From positions 1 through 47,760 of the forward strand of contig CAYYKD010000031.1 of NCBI GenBank assembly GCA_964471825.1: a stretch of 47,760 bases of DNA, read 5' to 3'. Shown one piece after another: positions 7,657-16,592 of this stretch. The DNA comes from CAYYKD01 sp964471825 (lineage in GTDB: Bacteria; Spirochaetota; GWE2-31-10; CAYYKD01). The translations under genes were made by a program, and so were the position numbers. The notes beneath the pieces are model-generated. The model had not been told where the DNA came from. It saw only the letters and a program-made list of their open reading frames with translations, and made no database searches. Each line of letters opens with the position of its first letter. Position 1 is the stretch's first letter.

Positions 7657-9114
7657 ATGGCGAATGATAAAACTTGGAGCTTTAAGGATGCAACCGACAC
7701 TTTAATTGATATGGAAGTCAGATTAGGTTTGTTGGATGGGCAATCCGAATTTTCAAAGATATGGGAACGGATAAGGTTTTGGTTTCACAGAGAGCTTTTA
7801 AAAAAGTTGGAGCTTGACGAGTCGTCTCTCATGTTGGAAAGAAATTATTCAGGTAATAGTAGTTTCATTAGTTGGATAGCTGATTTTTTTAAATCAATAT
7901 TTTACAAAAACCCATTCTTTTATTTATCAAAACCTAAGTATCTTTTTATTTCAAATCCTAGAAGACGACTTAATGATGAAGGGTTCTATGATGATATATA
8001 TACGGACAATCTAGTAGCCTGTATTGAAAATAATGATTCAATTGGTTCTGTTCTATGCTTGGAAGGAGCAATGAATAATATTCATTTAAAGCCTACTTTG
8101 ACAAAGAATTTGCAGTATCTTGATTTTATTAATCAATTGATATTGTTATTAAGAAAATTTCACAAAATTGTATTAAGTACAGAAGAGGCTGAAAAAATTA
8201 ATTGTGTAGAGTCTGAAATTTTAAGAGTGTTTGGTATTAGAATATCAATTTTGGAAGTATATAAAAATGAGATAAGCTATCGTAAATATTCAATTTTAGT
8301 CTACAGAGCGTTATTTAAGCACTTAAAACCAAATGTATTATTTCTTGTTTGTAGTTATGGTAAGGAAAATATAATTGAAGCTGCAAGACTAATGGGGATT
8401 AACACAGTAGAGGTTCAACATGGTGTACTTAATAAATATCATTTGGGTTATTCTTTTCCAAATAACTTAAAGAAAATTTCATTTCCTGATTATTTCTTTA
8501 GTTTTGGCAAACACTGGATTGAATCTACAGAATTTCCAGTTAATGAGGATAGATTGATAGTAATAGGATATCCATATCTGACTAGCTCACTTAAGAAATT
8601 AAAAATTGACAAAAAGAGGCAGATCGTGATCCTTTCACAGCCAAACGCAGGCTCAGTTTTAGTTAAAGTGGCACAAAAGTTGTATAAGAAGTATGGAGAC
8701 GACTATAGAATCATATATAAGTTGCACCCTAAAGAGATTGCACATTGGCGTGATTTTTATCCGGAGTTAGTGAGAGCTCAGATCAATAAAGAAGTGGAAG
8801 TTGTAGACAGTATATCGGTTTCTCTCTATGAGATTCAAGCACAATCAGAATATCAGATAGGGGTTAATTCTACTGCAATATATGAGGGCTTGGCACTTGG
8901 TTGTAAAACTCTGATTGTAAGAACACATGGATTTGAATATATGGAATCACTCATTGAAAAAGGTTTGGGTTATTTGTATGATATTGACAATCCATTAGAT
9001 ATAGTTAGCTTGGCTGAAACAGCTTTTGGCAGTGATTATTTTTTTGATGATAATTTTGAGAATAATTTCTATCGTGGGCTAAGTTATATAGAGGATGCTT
9101 GCTTAAAATGTTAA
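7657..9114 (+). CDS. GT-B-like surface glycan transferase, paralogue 1
   Basis: Cytoplasmic protein of 485 residues with no clear signal or membrane helices. Its second half looks like a GT-B fold of the capsule, CDP-glycerol transferase or sialyltransferase-like type: VEVQHGVLNKYHLGYSFP (251-268), YKLHP (354-358) and GVNSTAIYEGLALG (402-415), the nucleotide-sugar loop pattern. The N-terminus (TLIDMEVRLGLLDG) is shared with the next gene. It probably adds the nonulosonate made by this operon, or a similar sugar, to a surface acceptor. The gene is more AT-rich than those before it, as often seen for glycosyltransferases. Confidence 0.65.
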   Translation: MANDKTWSFKDATDTLIDMEVRLGLLDGQSEFSKIWERIRFWFHRELLKKLELDESSLMLERNYSGNSSFISWIADFFKSIFYKNPFFYLSKPKYLFISNPRRRLNDEGFYDDIYTDNLVACIENNDSIGSVLCLEGAMNNIHLKPTLTKNLQYLDFINQLILLLRKFHKIVLSTEEAEKINCVESEILRVFGIRISILEVYKNEISYRKYSILVYRALFKHLKPNVLFLVCSYGKENIIEAARLMGINTVEVQHGVLNKYHLGYSFPNNLKKISFPDYFFSFGKHWIESTEFPVNEDRLIVIGYPYLTSSLKKLKIDKKRQIVILSQPNAGSVLVKVAQKLYKKYGDDYRIIYKLHPKEIAHWRDFYPELVRAQINKEVEVVDSISVSLYEIQAQSEYQIGVNSTAIYEGLALGCKTLIVRTHGFEYMESLIEKGLGYLYDIDNPLDIVSLAETAFGSDYFFDDNFENNFYRGLSYIEDACLKC

Positions 9115-9124
9115 GAGGTTAATA

Positions 9125-10576
9125 ATGGTGAATGAAAAAATCCGGACTTTTAGGGATGCGGCCGAAACCCTCATTGATATGGAAGTCCGATTAAGGCTGT
9201 TGGATGGGTATTCATTAATTTCAAAGATATGGGAGCGGATAAGGTTTAGGGTGTTTAAGATTATCCTAATAAAGTTAGACCTTGATGATTTAGCACATAT
9301 TAAGTATAAGCCAGAGAATAAGATTTTTAGGGTGTTTAAAAAGCTAATTAGTTGTTTTTACTATTTCTTTGTCGGAAATCCTTTTTTTTCTTTTAGAAAG
9401 CCAGAGTATCTTTTTATATCAAATCAGAGAAGAAAAATAAATAGCCGTGGATTATTTGATGATATATACACAGACCCACTAGTTGAGTTGATGAGAGCCG
9501 GTAATCCGATGTGCATAGAGGCAAAATATGACGGTAAACACCTAAGACCTTCAAGGACGGAAAGTTTGTTTTTTTTTGATTTTATTGAAACTATCATAAA
9601 TATTAGAAAGAAATTTTGTAAAGTAATTATTGATAATAAGGATCTCTCAAAGATAAATATAATTGAACGCGAAATAATGAATCTCTTTAATATAAATATT
9701 AGTTTACGAGAGCTGTTTGGATCTGAAATCCGTTTACGAGAATGTTCCTTGGGTATCTATTGTGCCTTATTAAAACATCTAAAGCCAAGAATAATATTTC
9801 TAGTTTGTAGCTATGATAAGGAAAATCTTATTGAAGCTGCAAAATCTATCGGTATTAAGACTGTTGAAATTCAACATGGTGTCTTGAATAGATATCATCT
9901 GGGTTATTCCTTTCCAAATGGGTTAAAAAAGGTGTCTTTTCCTGATTATTTCTTAGGATTTGGTAAGTTCTGGTTAGAATGCACAGAATTTCCAATTCCA
10001 AAGGTACGGCAATTGGTATTAGGTTTCCCCTATTTATCTGAGAGTCTAAAGTCAATTGTTGTAAATAAACAAAAGAAGATACTTATTATCTCACAAGATA
10101 ATGTTGGTAACAAAATTGAAGGGTTTACAAGAAAAATTATTGCTGAATATGGTGAAAAATATAAAGTTACTTTTAAACTTCATCCTGCTCAATATTTGAT
10201 CTGGAAGAATTCTTACCCTGACATCTATGAACTACATAATAAGGGCCTCCTTGAGGTTGTTGATTCGGATATGCCGTCCCTCTATCAACTTCAGGCAGAA
10301 TCTGAGTTTCAGATAGGTGTGAATTCGACAGCACTTTTTGAAGGTATGGCATTAATGTGTAAGACTGTTATTTTAAAAATATCAGGTTATGAGTATATGC
10401 AATCGTTAATTGATAATAATTATGTATTACTATATGACTTGGAGGATGAACTTGATCTATCTAGGGTGCCGGTCGTTAATATTGATCCTGAGTATTTCTT
10501 TAGTATGTCCTATGAAGATAATTTTAAAAAAAATTTGGAAGTAATTGAGGATGATAATGATGAAAAAATTAGTTAA
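9125..10576 (+). CDS. GT-B-like surface glycan transferase, paralogue 2
   Basis: 483 residues, clearly homologous along its length to the preceding gene: same N-terminal TLIDMEVRLRLLDGYS, IQHGVLNRYHLGYSFPNG, FKLHP and GVNSTALFEGMALM blocks. It lies ten bases after its paralogue. The two differ most in residues 50-200, the likely acceptor side, suggesting duplication followed by divergence toward different acceptors or sites. The exact glycosyltransferase family was not assigned. Confidence 0.65.
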   Translation: MVNEKIRTFRDAAETLIDMEVRLRLLDGYSLISKIWERIRFRVFKIILIKLDLDDLAHIKYKPENKIFRVFKKLISCFYYFFVGNPFFSFRKPEYLFISNQRRKINSRGLFDDIYTDPLVELMRAGNPMCIEAKYDGKHLRPSRTESLFFFDFIETIINIRKKFCKVIIDNKDLSKINIIEREIMNLFNINISLRELFGSEIRLRECSLGIYCALLKHLKPRIIFLVCSYDKENLIEAAKSIGIKTVEIQHGVLNRYHLGYSFPNGLKKVSFPDYFLGFGKFWLECTEFPIPKVRQLVLGFPYLSESLKSIVVNKQKKILIISQDNVGNKIEGFTRKIIAEYGEKYKVTFKLHPAQYLIWKNSYPDIYELHNKGLLEVVDSDMPSLYQLQAESEFQIGVNSTALFEGMALMCKTVILKISGYEYMQSLIDNNYVLLYDLEDELDLSRVPVVNIDPEYFFSMSYEDNFKKNLEVIEDDNDEKIS

Positions 10577-11288
10577 CAACTTTCTGATGATTATAATCGC
10601 TTTTTTTAAGAGGGTTGATGTAAGGCACATATTTGACGGATACATTCCATTTAAGTTGCTCCTCAATCAGAGAGGTAATATTAATGGTGTGGTTATAGAT
10701 GGTGCAACACTTACAAGAGAGATAAAGTTAAGCGAAGGGGTAAAGTTTATTTCTAAACCTCTTTGTTACGGGAATATTGAAATCGGCAGACATGTTGCGA
10801 TCAATGGCCCCTCAACAAAACTTTTGTCGAAGATTAATAAAATAATTATCGGCAGTTTTACTTCTATAGCAGCAAACACAACTATTCAAGAGTTCTACCA
10901 TAGGTATGATAAGATAAGTACTTTTTATCTTAATAAAAATATTTTTAAAAGGCCTGTTACAGACGACATTATCTCCAAGGGTGATATTACTATTGGTGAG
11001 GATGTATGGATTGGCACTAACTGCGTTATACTTTCAGGGATTACAATTGGGAGAGGGTGTGTAATTGGTGCAGGAAGCATAGTAACAAAATCAATACCGC
11101 CATACTCAATTGCCGCAGGTAATCCGGCTAGGGTGATTAAAAGCAGGTTTAAGCAGGAAACAATCGACATACTAGAAACAATAAAATGGTGGGATTGGAG
11201 TACAGAGAAGATCATAAAAAATCAAGCTATCTTTAATATGACTGAAAATGAGATCATTTCAAATAGGGAAACTATCCTTTTATTGTAG
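10557..11288 (+). CDS. Left-handed beta-helix acyltransferase (LbH, xenobiotic/sugar type)
   Basis: About 243 residues with hexapeptide repeats such as IGEDVWIGTNCVILSGITIG then RGCVIGAGSIVTKSIPP, and the family ending AAGNPARVIKSRF. It probably acetylates an amino or hydroxyl group of the sugar or glycan made by this operon, using acetyl-CoA as a trimer. Several in-frame starts exist (10545 TTG, 10551, 10557, 10560). I prefer ATG 10557 because GAGG lies seven bases upstream; the gene then overlaps the previous one by 20 bases. It is the last gene of the operon. Confidence 0.75.
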   Translation: MMKKLVNNFLMIIIAFFKRVDVRHIFDGYIPFKLLLNQRGNINGVVIDGATLTREIKLSEGVKFISKPLCYGNIEIGRHVAINGPSTKLLSKINKIIIGSFTSIAANTTIQEFYHRYDKISTFYLNKNIFKRPVTDDIISKGDITIGEDVWIGTNCVILSGITIGRGCVIGAGSIVTKSIPPYSIAAGNPARVIKSRFKQETIDILETIKWWDWSTEKIIKNQAIFNMTENEIISNRETILLL

Positions 11289-11370
11289 TTCACTTCAATA
11301 AAAGCTATTTTGGAATTTTTTTACTTTTTTTTGAATATGGGTTAAAGCACTTTAATACTCAAGATCTTTT

Positions 11371-12951
11371 TTAGCCGTTTTTCTTTGTATCCAGGGCGAC
11401 ATAATTTTTCATTATCTTGAGGTACTTAGATATAAGATTGTATATATTAACCACTGCTGTTATGAATTCCTTGTTGCCACCACCCTTAATAGTCTTCATA
11501 TTTGTAATGTTGATAGGCTTAGGACTCTTAAAATCTTGTAGTGATTCATAGAGGTGTACCCCAAGCCCATAGAGAAGCTCTGCACATCGCTTGTTTGATT
11601 CTCTCATTTTTTCATTTATGGACTCTATCATCTTAGTTATCTTGATCTCAATTGACTTGTTGTTGTTGATCTTGTAGCTCTTTATGTGAGAATGAAGTTT
11701 CATAAACGAGTTTGCACCTGTTTCACCAATTGATGTTTCAACCTCTGCGATATAGTTGGCAAGCTCATTTGCCGCAAAGAATCTATCAGAGAATTTGGTC
11801 TGATAGGATTTATCATTAAAGAAACTCTCGATTATAAGCGAGTTGATTGTGTTCTTAAATTCTTTTTCGTACATCTCATAGATAAATGTCTTGGTTATCT
11901 TAAACGGCTGTATCCCTTCTAGCCCCATTATTCCTGTGGCCTCCATATCGCCTATCATCTCCTCTGTGTAGTTTTTTAACTGCAATAATGGTTTTCCGTT
12001 GAATAGCTGCTGTATCTCCATATAGATCGTTTCCTCAGAAACGCGTTGAAGTACAAATTCTTTATTCTTAGTAAATCGTTCATCCAGGTCCTTTCGATAT
12101 TTATCAAGAATGCTCATCGGTTTTATTTCAATGCCGATTGATAGTTTAGGTTTTTCCTCGATATATTTACACATAGAGAGGATCTTTTGCGGGTTGAGTT
12201 CATCTGCACAGAGTTTATATATCGCCTCTATTGCCTGATTTGCGACTTTTCCAAATCTTTTTGCATCACTTTCTGATATCCGTTCATAAAGTTTGGTGAG
12301 CATGCCTGAAACATCTGACTTAGTAGGAAGTGAGCCGATTAAGAAATAGAGATCCTTTAGATCGTTAACAACCTCCCTTCCGCTGACAGGATTATATGCA
12401 GGAGCCTTAGTTTTATTAAAATATGGGTCAAACTTTGAGAAGAAAAGATCAAAATTAAAAGTTGATAGGTTGTACAGTTTATAGAGAAGGTTGTATTCGG
12501 TCTCAAACCGCGGCATATTTGCCTTGGTAAAATTGTTTTTATACAGATTATATTCATCCTCTATAACCTTCATAGACTTGGATGGATTCTCTGATTCCTT
12601 CATTTTTTGAAGCATGAACTCCCTTAAAAATCTATCACCCTTATTTTTTGCTTCCTCGCTCAAGTTTGCTTCAATCAAGTAGTTTAGGTATAGTTGACTC
12701 TTCTTTTCATCAGAGGCAAAGATTGTTGTCTCTATTACCGACTTAAATTTTTCAAATTGTTCGAACATAGAAAACATCTTTTGAACAAAGAGTGCTGTTA
12801 TGTATTTATCCTTAGTTAGATACCTGTATTTACTTGGCTTAAACACTTTATAGATATCATTAAGTTGTCTAAATTTAGCTAATGCCTCATTATCTCCAAG
12901 GATTATATGCTTAAGATATGTAAAAAACTCCGAAACGCTACTCATTGACAT
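11371..12951 (-). CDS. Large cytosolic protein, DUF5312-like, spirochaete-type
   Basis: 526 residues, charged, largely helical, no signal peptide or membrane segment. I recognise the general look of a spirochaete-restricted family of unknown function (DUF5312), but no catalytic motif is visible. The tail is basic (NYVALDTKKNG). It is transcribed alone toward the acetyltransferase gene. A strong promoter (TTGAAA-N17-TATAAT, 13001-13029) lies upstream, sharing its intergenic region with the divergent ior promoter. Function unknown. Confidence 0.6.
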   Translation of the reverse strand: MSMSSVSEFFTYLKHIILGDNEALAKFRQLNDIYKVFKPSKYRYLTKDKYITALFVQKMFSMFEQFEKFKSVIETTIFASDEKKSQLYLNYLIEANLSEEAKNKGDRFLREFMLQKMKESENPSKSMKVIEDEYNLYKNNFTKANMPRFETEYNLLYKLYNLSTFNFDLFFSKFDPYFNKTKAPAYNPVSGREVVNDLKDLYFLIGSLPTKSDVSGMLTKLYERISESDAKRFGKVANQAIEAIYKLCADELNPQKILSMCKYIEEKPKLSIGIEIKPMSILDKYRKDLDERFTKNKEFVLQRVSEETIYMEIQQLFNGKPLLQLKNYTEEMIGDMEATGIMGLEGIQPFKITKTFIYEMYEKEFKNTINSLIIESFFNDKSYQTKFSDRFFAANELANYIAEVETSIGETGANSFMKLHSHIKSYKINNNKSIEIKITKMIESINEKMRESNKRCAELLYGLGVHLYESLQDFKSPKPINITNMKTIKGGGNKEFITAVVNIYNLISKYLKIMKNYVALDTKKNG

Positions 12952-13000
12952 CTATTTTTCCAATTTAGTTAGAATTCATGATACTTATGTATGAAAAAAC

Positions 13001-13029
13001 ATTATAATATTTTAATCTCTTTATTTCAA
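13001..13029 (-). promoter_or_regulatory. Sigma-70 promoter for the DUF5312-like gene
   Basis: On the minus strand TTGAAA (13024-13029), 17-base spacer, perfect TATAAT (13001-13006). Predicted start near 12994, about 43 bases before the ATG. Confidence 0.6.
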
Positions 13030-13065
13030 CTTATATTTTTAGAAAAATATTTGGAAATCTTTTGT

Positions 13066-13098
13066 AATTATAATGTCAATTATACTGTCAATTATCTG
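13066..13098. repeat. 12-bp tandem repeat between divergent promoters
   Basis: AATTATAATGTC (13066-13077) and AATTATACTGTC (13078-13089) are in tandem, followed by a degenerate third AATTATCTG. The array ends eight bases before the -35 box of iorA and may bind a regulator. Confidence 0.5.
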
Positions 13099-13105
13099 AT
13101 TGAAC

Positions 13106-13134
13106 TTGACTATGAAATATAAATATTATAAAAT
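13106..13134 (+). promoter_or_regulatory. Sigma-70 promoter for iorAB
   Basis: TTGACT (13106-13111), 17-base spacer, TAAAAT (13129-13134). The start would be about 27 bases before the iorA ATG. Confidence 0.55.
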
Positions 13135-13167
13135 CCACGCTAATATTAACTAGGACAGGATAATAAA

Positions 13168-14751
13168 ATGAAAAAATTATTACTATCAGGAAATGAGGCG
13201 ATAGCACTTGGTGCATATAGGGCGGGTGCTACAGTCGGCACCGCCTATCCGGGAACACCATCGACAGAGACTATGCAGGAGTTCTCAAAGTACCCATCCG
13301 TCTATACAGAGTGGTCTACTAATGAAAAGACATCACTTGAAGTTGCAATCGGCTCCTCTCTTGCCGGCAGAAGGACGCTTGTAACTATGAAGCATGTAGG
13401 TATGAATGTCGCTGCAGACCCACTTTTTACTCAATCCTATATAGGTGTAAATGGCGGACTGGTGATCCTTGTAGCAGATGATCCTGCAATGCATTCATCA
13501 CAGAATGAGCAGGACTCAAGGCACTATGCAATTGCAGCAAAACTGCTAATGCTTGAACCATCAGACTCTCAGGAGGCCTACGATTATACAAGGCTGGCGT
13601 TTGAGCTTAGCGAGAGATATGATACTCCGGTTCTATTGCGTTCTACTACCAGGATTTCACATTCAAAGAGTCTTGTAAATGATGATGAAAAAAATACAAC
13701 CGTTCCTGTACCTAAGGAATTTATAAGAAATCAGAAGAAATTTGTTATGATTCCTGCCTATGCAAGAGCAAGGCATATAGAGGTTGAAAAGAGAGAGGCC
13801 AAACTTAGAGAGGCTGTTGAGTCAATTTCAATAAACAGGCAAGAATTAAACAGAAAGGAAATCGGTTTTATAACTTCTGGGATTGCATATACCTACATTA
13901 AAGAGGTATTTCCAGATGCCTCAATCTTAAAACTTGGTGTGGTTAACCCAATTCCATTGAAAACAATCACGGATTTTGCATCAAAGGTTAAGAGACTCTT
14001 TGTTGTAGAGGAGCTTGATCCGGTTATTGAGACTCAGGTGAAGGCCCTGGGTGTAAAATGTGAGGGTAAAAATCTCCTCTCTATCCTTGGCGAGTTCTCG
14101 CCTGATACAATTGCCGATGCTGTTACAGGCGTAACAGATCGAAGTACAATAGCATCATCGATCAGCATTCCGGGACGACCGCCTTCATTGTGTCAGGGGT
14201 GCCCTCACAGACCTGTTTTTCAGGCCTTTAAGGATATGAATCTGATAGTCAGTGGGGACATCGGTTGCTATACGCTTGGTTCACTTCCGCCATTCTCGGC
14301 TATGGACATCTGCGTTGATATGGGTGCCAGTGTAACAGTTGCTCAAGGGTTGGAGATTGGACTTGCAGATAACTACAAGAACAATGTTGTTGCTGTTATC
14401 GGGGATTCTACATTTGCTCACTCAGGTATAAATGGTCTTATAAATGCCGCCTACAATCGAAGGCACTCGTTAATAATTGTACTTGATAACGGCACTACCG
14501 CTATGACCGGTATGCAGCCAAATCCATTTTCCGGTAAGACACTTCAGGGCGATGATACATTTGTGCTGGACTACGAGAAACTTGCACAGGCGGTTGGTAT
14601 AGGCTCTGATAACTTTGTGATGATCGATGCCTATAAGGAAAAAAATATCAAGGGGATAATACAGGGGCTTCTTGATTCAAACAAACTTTCACTAATGGTT
14701 GTTAAGGGAGTCTGTATAATCAATAACAGAAGAAAAGCAAAACAATCATAA
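13168..14751 (+). CDS. iorA: Indolepyruvate:ferredoxin oxidoreductase alpha subunit, without ferredoxin tail
   Basis: TPP-dependent subunit of an oxidoreductase that oxidatively decarboxylates aryl pyruvates to acyl-CoA and reduces ferredoxin. The N-terminal pyrimidine-binding part (AYPGTPSTETM) is followed by CQGCPHRPVF (342-351) and the TPP block with GDIGCYTLG (363-371) and GDSTFAHSG (412-420). At 527 residues it stops at GVCIINNRRKAKQS, just where family members usually continue into two [4Fe-4S] motifs; no such Cys-rich tail exists here or before iorB. iorB follows 17 bases on. Electron exit must therefore use another partner (inference). Confidence 0.88.
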   Translation: MKKLLLSGNEAIALGAYRAGATVGTAYPGTPSTETMQEFSKYPSVYTEWSTNEKTSLEVAIGSSLAGRRTLVTMKHVGMNVAADPLFTQSYIGVNGGLVILVADDPAMHSSQNEQDSRHYAIAAKLLMLEPSDSQEAYDYTRLAFELSERYDTPVLLRSTTRISHSKSLVNDDEKNTTVPVPKEFIRNQKKFVMIPAYARARHIEVEKREAKLREAVESISINRQELNRKEIGFITSGIAYTYIKEVFPDASILKLGVVNPIPLKTITDFASKVKRLFVVEELDPVIETQVKALGVKCEGKNLLSILGEFSPDTIADAVTGVTDRSTIASSISIPGRPPSLCQGCPHRPVFQAFKDMNLIVSGDIGCYTLGSLPPFSAMDICVDMGASVTVAQGLEIGLADNYKNNVVAVIGDSTFAHSGINGLINAAYNRRHSLIIVLDNGTTAMTGMQPNPFSGKTLQGDDTFVLDYEKLAQAVGIGSDNFVMIDAYKEKNIKGIIQGLLDSNKLSLMVVKGVCIINNRRKAKQS

Positions 14752-14768
14752 TTATTAAGGAGAATATT

Positions 14769-15341
14769 TTGGATAATATATTTAATGTATTAATAGTTGG
14801 TGTGGGAGGGCAGGGGACGATTCTTGCCAGTGATATTCTCTCACAGGCTGCAATAAATTCGGGTTTTGATGCTAAGAAGAGTGAAATTCATGGAATGAGT
14901 CAGAGGGGTGGTTCAGTTTTTAGTCATGTTAGGTATGGTTCTAAGGTGTACTCACCGGTTATCCCGCTTGGTAAGGCTGACATTCTATTGTCGCTTGAAG
15001 AGATGGAGACCACAAGGTGGCTTAGTTATACAAATCCAAAGACGAAAGTTATTATTGCAGATACAAGGATTTTACCTCAGGAGGTAGCTGTCTATCCGGA
15101 GGGGATCATCAATGATCTTAAATCAAAGTATGATTCACTTTACTATATTGATACTCAGAAGATATTTGATGAGGTAAATGCCCCAAAATCCCTCAATGTA
15201 TCGCTGCTTGGCGTTATATCAAACTTTATAGATATTGATATTGAGGCCTTCAAGAGTGCAATGGAGGAGCTGGTTCCAAAAGGCACCTATGAGAAAAACC
15301 TCGAGGCATTTGACTATGGCCGAAAGATGTTAAAAAAATAA
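14769..15341 (+). CDS. iorB: Indolepyruvate:ferredoxin oxidoreductase beta subunit
   Basis: 190 residues, the pyruvate-ferredoxin oxidoreductase gamma-type domain. GVGGQG is at residues 11-16 and IHGMSQRGGSV follows, both diagnostic. The start is TTG at 14769 with AAGGAGAA seven bases upstream; no better ATG exists in frame. It forms an operon with iorA and ends 16 bases before the convergent ttcA stop, with no obvious terminator between. Confidence 0.88.
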   Translation: MDNIFNVLIVGVGGQGTILASDILSQAAINSGFDAKKSEIHGMSQRGGSVFSHVRYGSKVYSPVIPLGKADILLSLEEMETTRWLSYTNPKTKVIIADTRILPQEVAVYPEGIINDLKSKYDSLYYIDTQKIFDEVNAPKSLNVSLLGVISNFIDIDIEAFKSAMEELVPKGTYEKNLEAFDYGRKMLKK

Positions 15342-15357
15342 TCTAAAGAGGGTGAAT

Positions 15358-16101
15358 TTATTTGTCATCCTCTTTTTTAAGTGCCGGATCAAGGAGAAAT
15401 CCATCTTTTACATTATGCATTGATTTTAAGATGTTTTCTCTAATCGAGGGGTCTATCTTGGCAAGTTCCGATATCTGGGATCTCACCGATTTACGGCTGG
15501 AATTTTTACCATAGGGGCAAGTACAGACAAGCTGTTTTGTCCCTTTCTCATTTGCAAGTTTTATGATCAATTCCTCTTTTACATAGGCAAGCGGGCGGAT
15601 AATGATCCCGCCGAATTTATCATATTTAAATTTCGGCAGCATACCGGCGATTTCACCTTTAAAGCAGATGTTCATTAGAAGTGTTTCGGCTATGTCATCA
15701 AGATGGTGTCCCAGTGCAACCTTAGAGGCACCGATCTCACCGGCGATCTTCATAAGTTCAAGGCGTCTCTGATTAGAACACCAGTAACAGTTCATCTTAA
15801 ATCCCGGTTTTAGTCTCTTGATTACACCGACATCCTTGATAATATATTCTACTCCGAGTGACTCAAAGTATTCGGCAAGTTTGTTCTTATCACAGCAGGT
15901 GCAGAAGTCGGTCTGAATGTGAACGGCAACCAGAGTGTACTTGATAGGGAACGATCGTTGTCTTTTTACAAGGTCATTTAGAAGGGTGACAGAGTCCTTG
16001 CCGCCTGAAACTGCAACTAGTATTTTATCACCCTCCTCGATCATCTTGTAGTTAAAAATAGCCTTTCCTATCCGCTTTGAGATTGTTGTTTCTAATGACA
16101 T
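15358..16101 (-). CDS. ttcA: tRNA 2-thiocytidine biosynthesis protein TtcA-like
   Basis: PP-loop ATPase of 247 residues that adenylates C32 of tRNA before sulfur transfer. SGGKDS is at 32-37. The [4Fe-4S] cysteines of the TtcA group are visible as C105-x-x-C108 and the later C193/C195 pair; HHLDDIAETLLMN (132-144) is the usual central motif. An additional C67-x-C69-C70 cluster is present, as in some TtuA-like relatives, so that group cannot be excluded. Upstream (16131-16166) the 21-base unit beginning TGTGGTTGAAA occurs twice. Confidence 0.8.
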   Translation of the reverse strand: MSLETTISKRIGKAIFNYKMIEEGDKILVAVSGGKDSVTLLNDLVKRQRSFPIKYTLVAVHIQTDFCTCCDKNKLAEYFESLGVEYIIKDVGVIKRLKPGFKMNCYWCSNQRRLELMKIAGEIGASKVALGHHLDDIAETLLMNICFKGEIAGMLPKFKYDKFGGIIIRPLAYVKEELIIKLANEKGTKQLVCTCPYGKNSSRKSVRSQISELAKIDPSIRENILKSMHNVKDGFLLDPALKKEDDK

Positions 16102-16225
16102 CCTAATTATTCCTCATCTAACCGGCAATGTGTGGTTGAAAATTCAAAATCTGTGGTTGAAATTTTCATTAGAGGAGTTTTAACATATATATCGATTTTT
16201 GCAAGACTATTTCAAGACTATTTAA

Positions 16226-16270
16226 AGAGGCTTTTGCAAAAATAAATTTTGAATTTTTGCGAGAGCCTCT
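16226..16270. repeat. Palindromic dispersed repeat, copy A (possible bidirectional terminator)
   Basis: An 18-base stem (arms 16226-16243 and 16253-16270, two G-T pairs) with a 9-base loop. The core TTGCAAAAATAAATTTTGAA and the following TTTTTGC recur at 38578-38620 and, degenerate, at 35540-35568. It overlaps the stop codon of the STAS-like gene and could end that transcript. Confidence 0.7.
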
Positions 16271-16523
16271 AAATTATTTGATTGAAACCTGTAAGGCTAA
16301 ATGTTATCCTATTGTTATTACAGAAGTTTTCCAGGGTTGTAATTAGGTGAAAATAATTTAATTCAACTTTTTGCATCTGACTTAGATCTATTATTATTGA
16401 TCTTGGTTTTTTTATAGAATTTAATGTGTCCATTAATAGCTTTACATCTGTTTTAATATTTGATTGGTCATAACTAATAGCGAGTTTAATTTTGACACAG
16501 CTTTCATCGATTGAATATTCCAT
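16269..16523 (-). CDS. Short STAS-like protein lacking the phospho-serine
   Basis: 84 residues with the fold pattern of anti-sigma factor antagonists: SIIIDLSQMQKVELNYFHLI matches the DLS-x-V-x-x-x-D-S-S/T-G region. The serine/threonine that is normally phosphorylated is replaced (ELNYF in place of DSSG). It follows the receiver gene by 69 bases on the same strand and ends in the dispersed hairpin. Possibly the output of a partner-switching relay, or a structural STAS. The assignment is by pattern and modest. Confidence 0.5.
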   Translation of the reverse strand: MEYSIDESCVKIKLAISYDQSNIKTDVKLLMDTLNSIKKPRSIIIDLSQMQKVELNYFHLITTLENFCNNNRITFSLTGFNQII

Positions 16524-16592
16524 CTATTCTCTCCTATTAAAATTTCTATTAAAATTTCAAATTCAAGTATCTGTAGTATTACGGACAAATCA

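Noticed and set aside
10545..10556. TTG or earlier ATG as the start of the LbH acyltransferase
   Set aside because: They overlap the ribosome site GAGG; ATG 10557 has better spacing.
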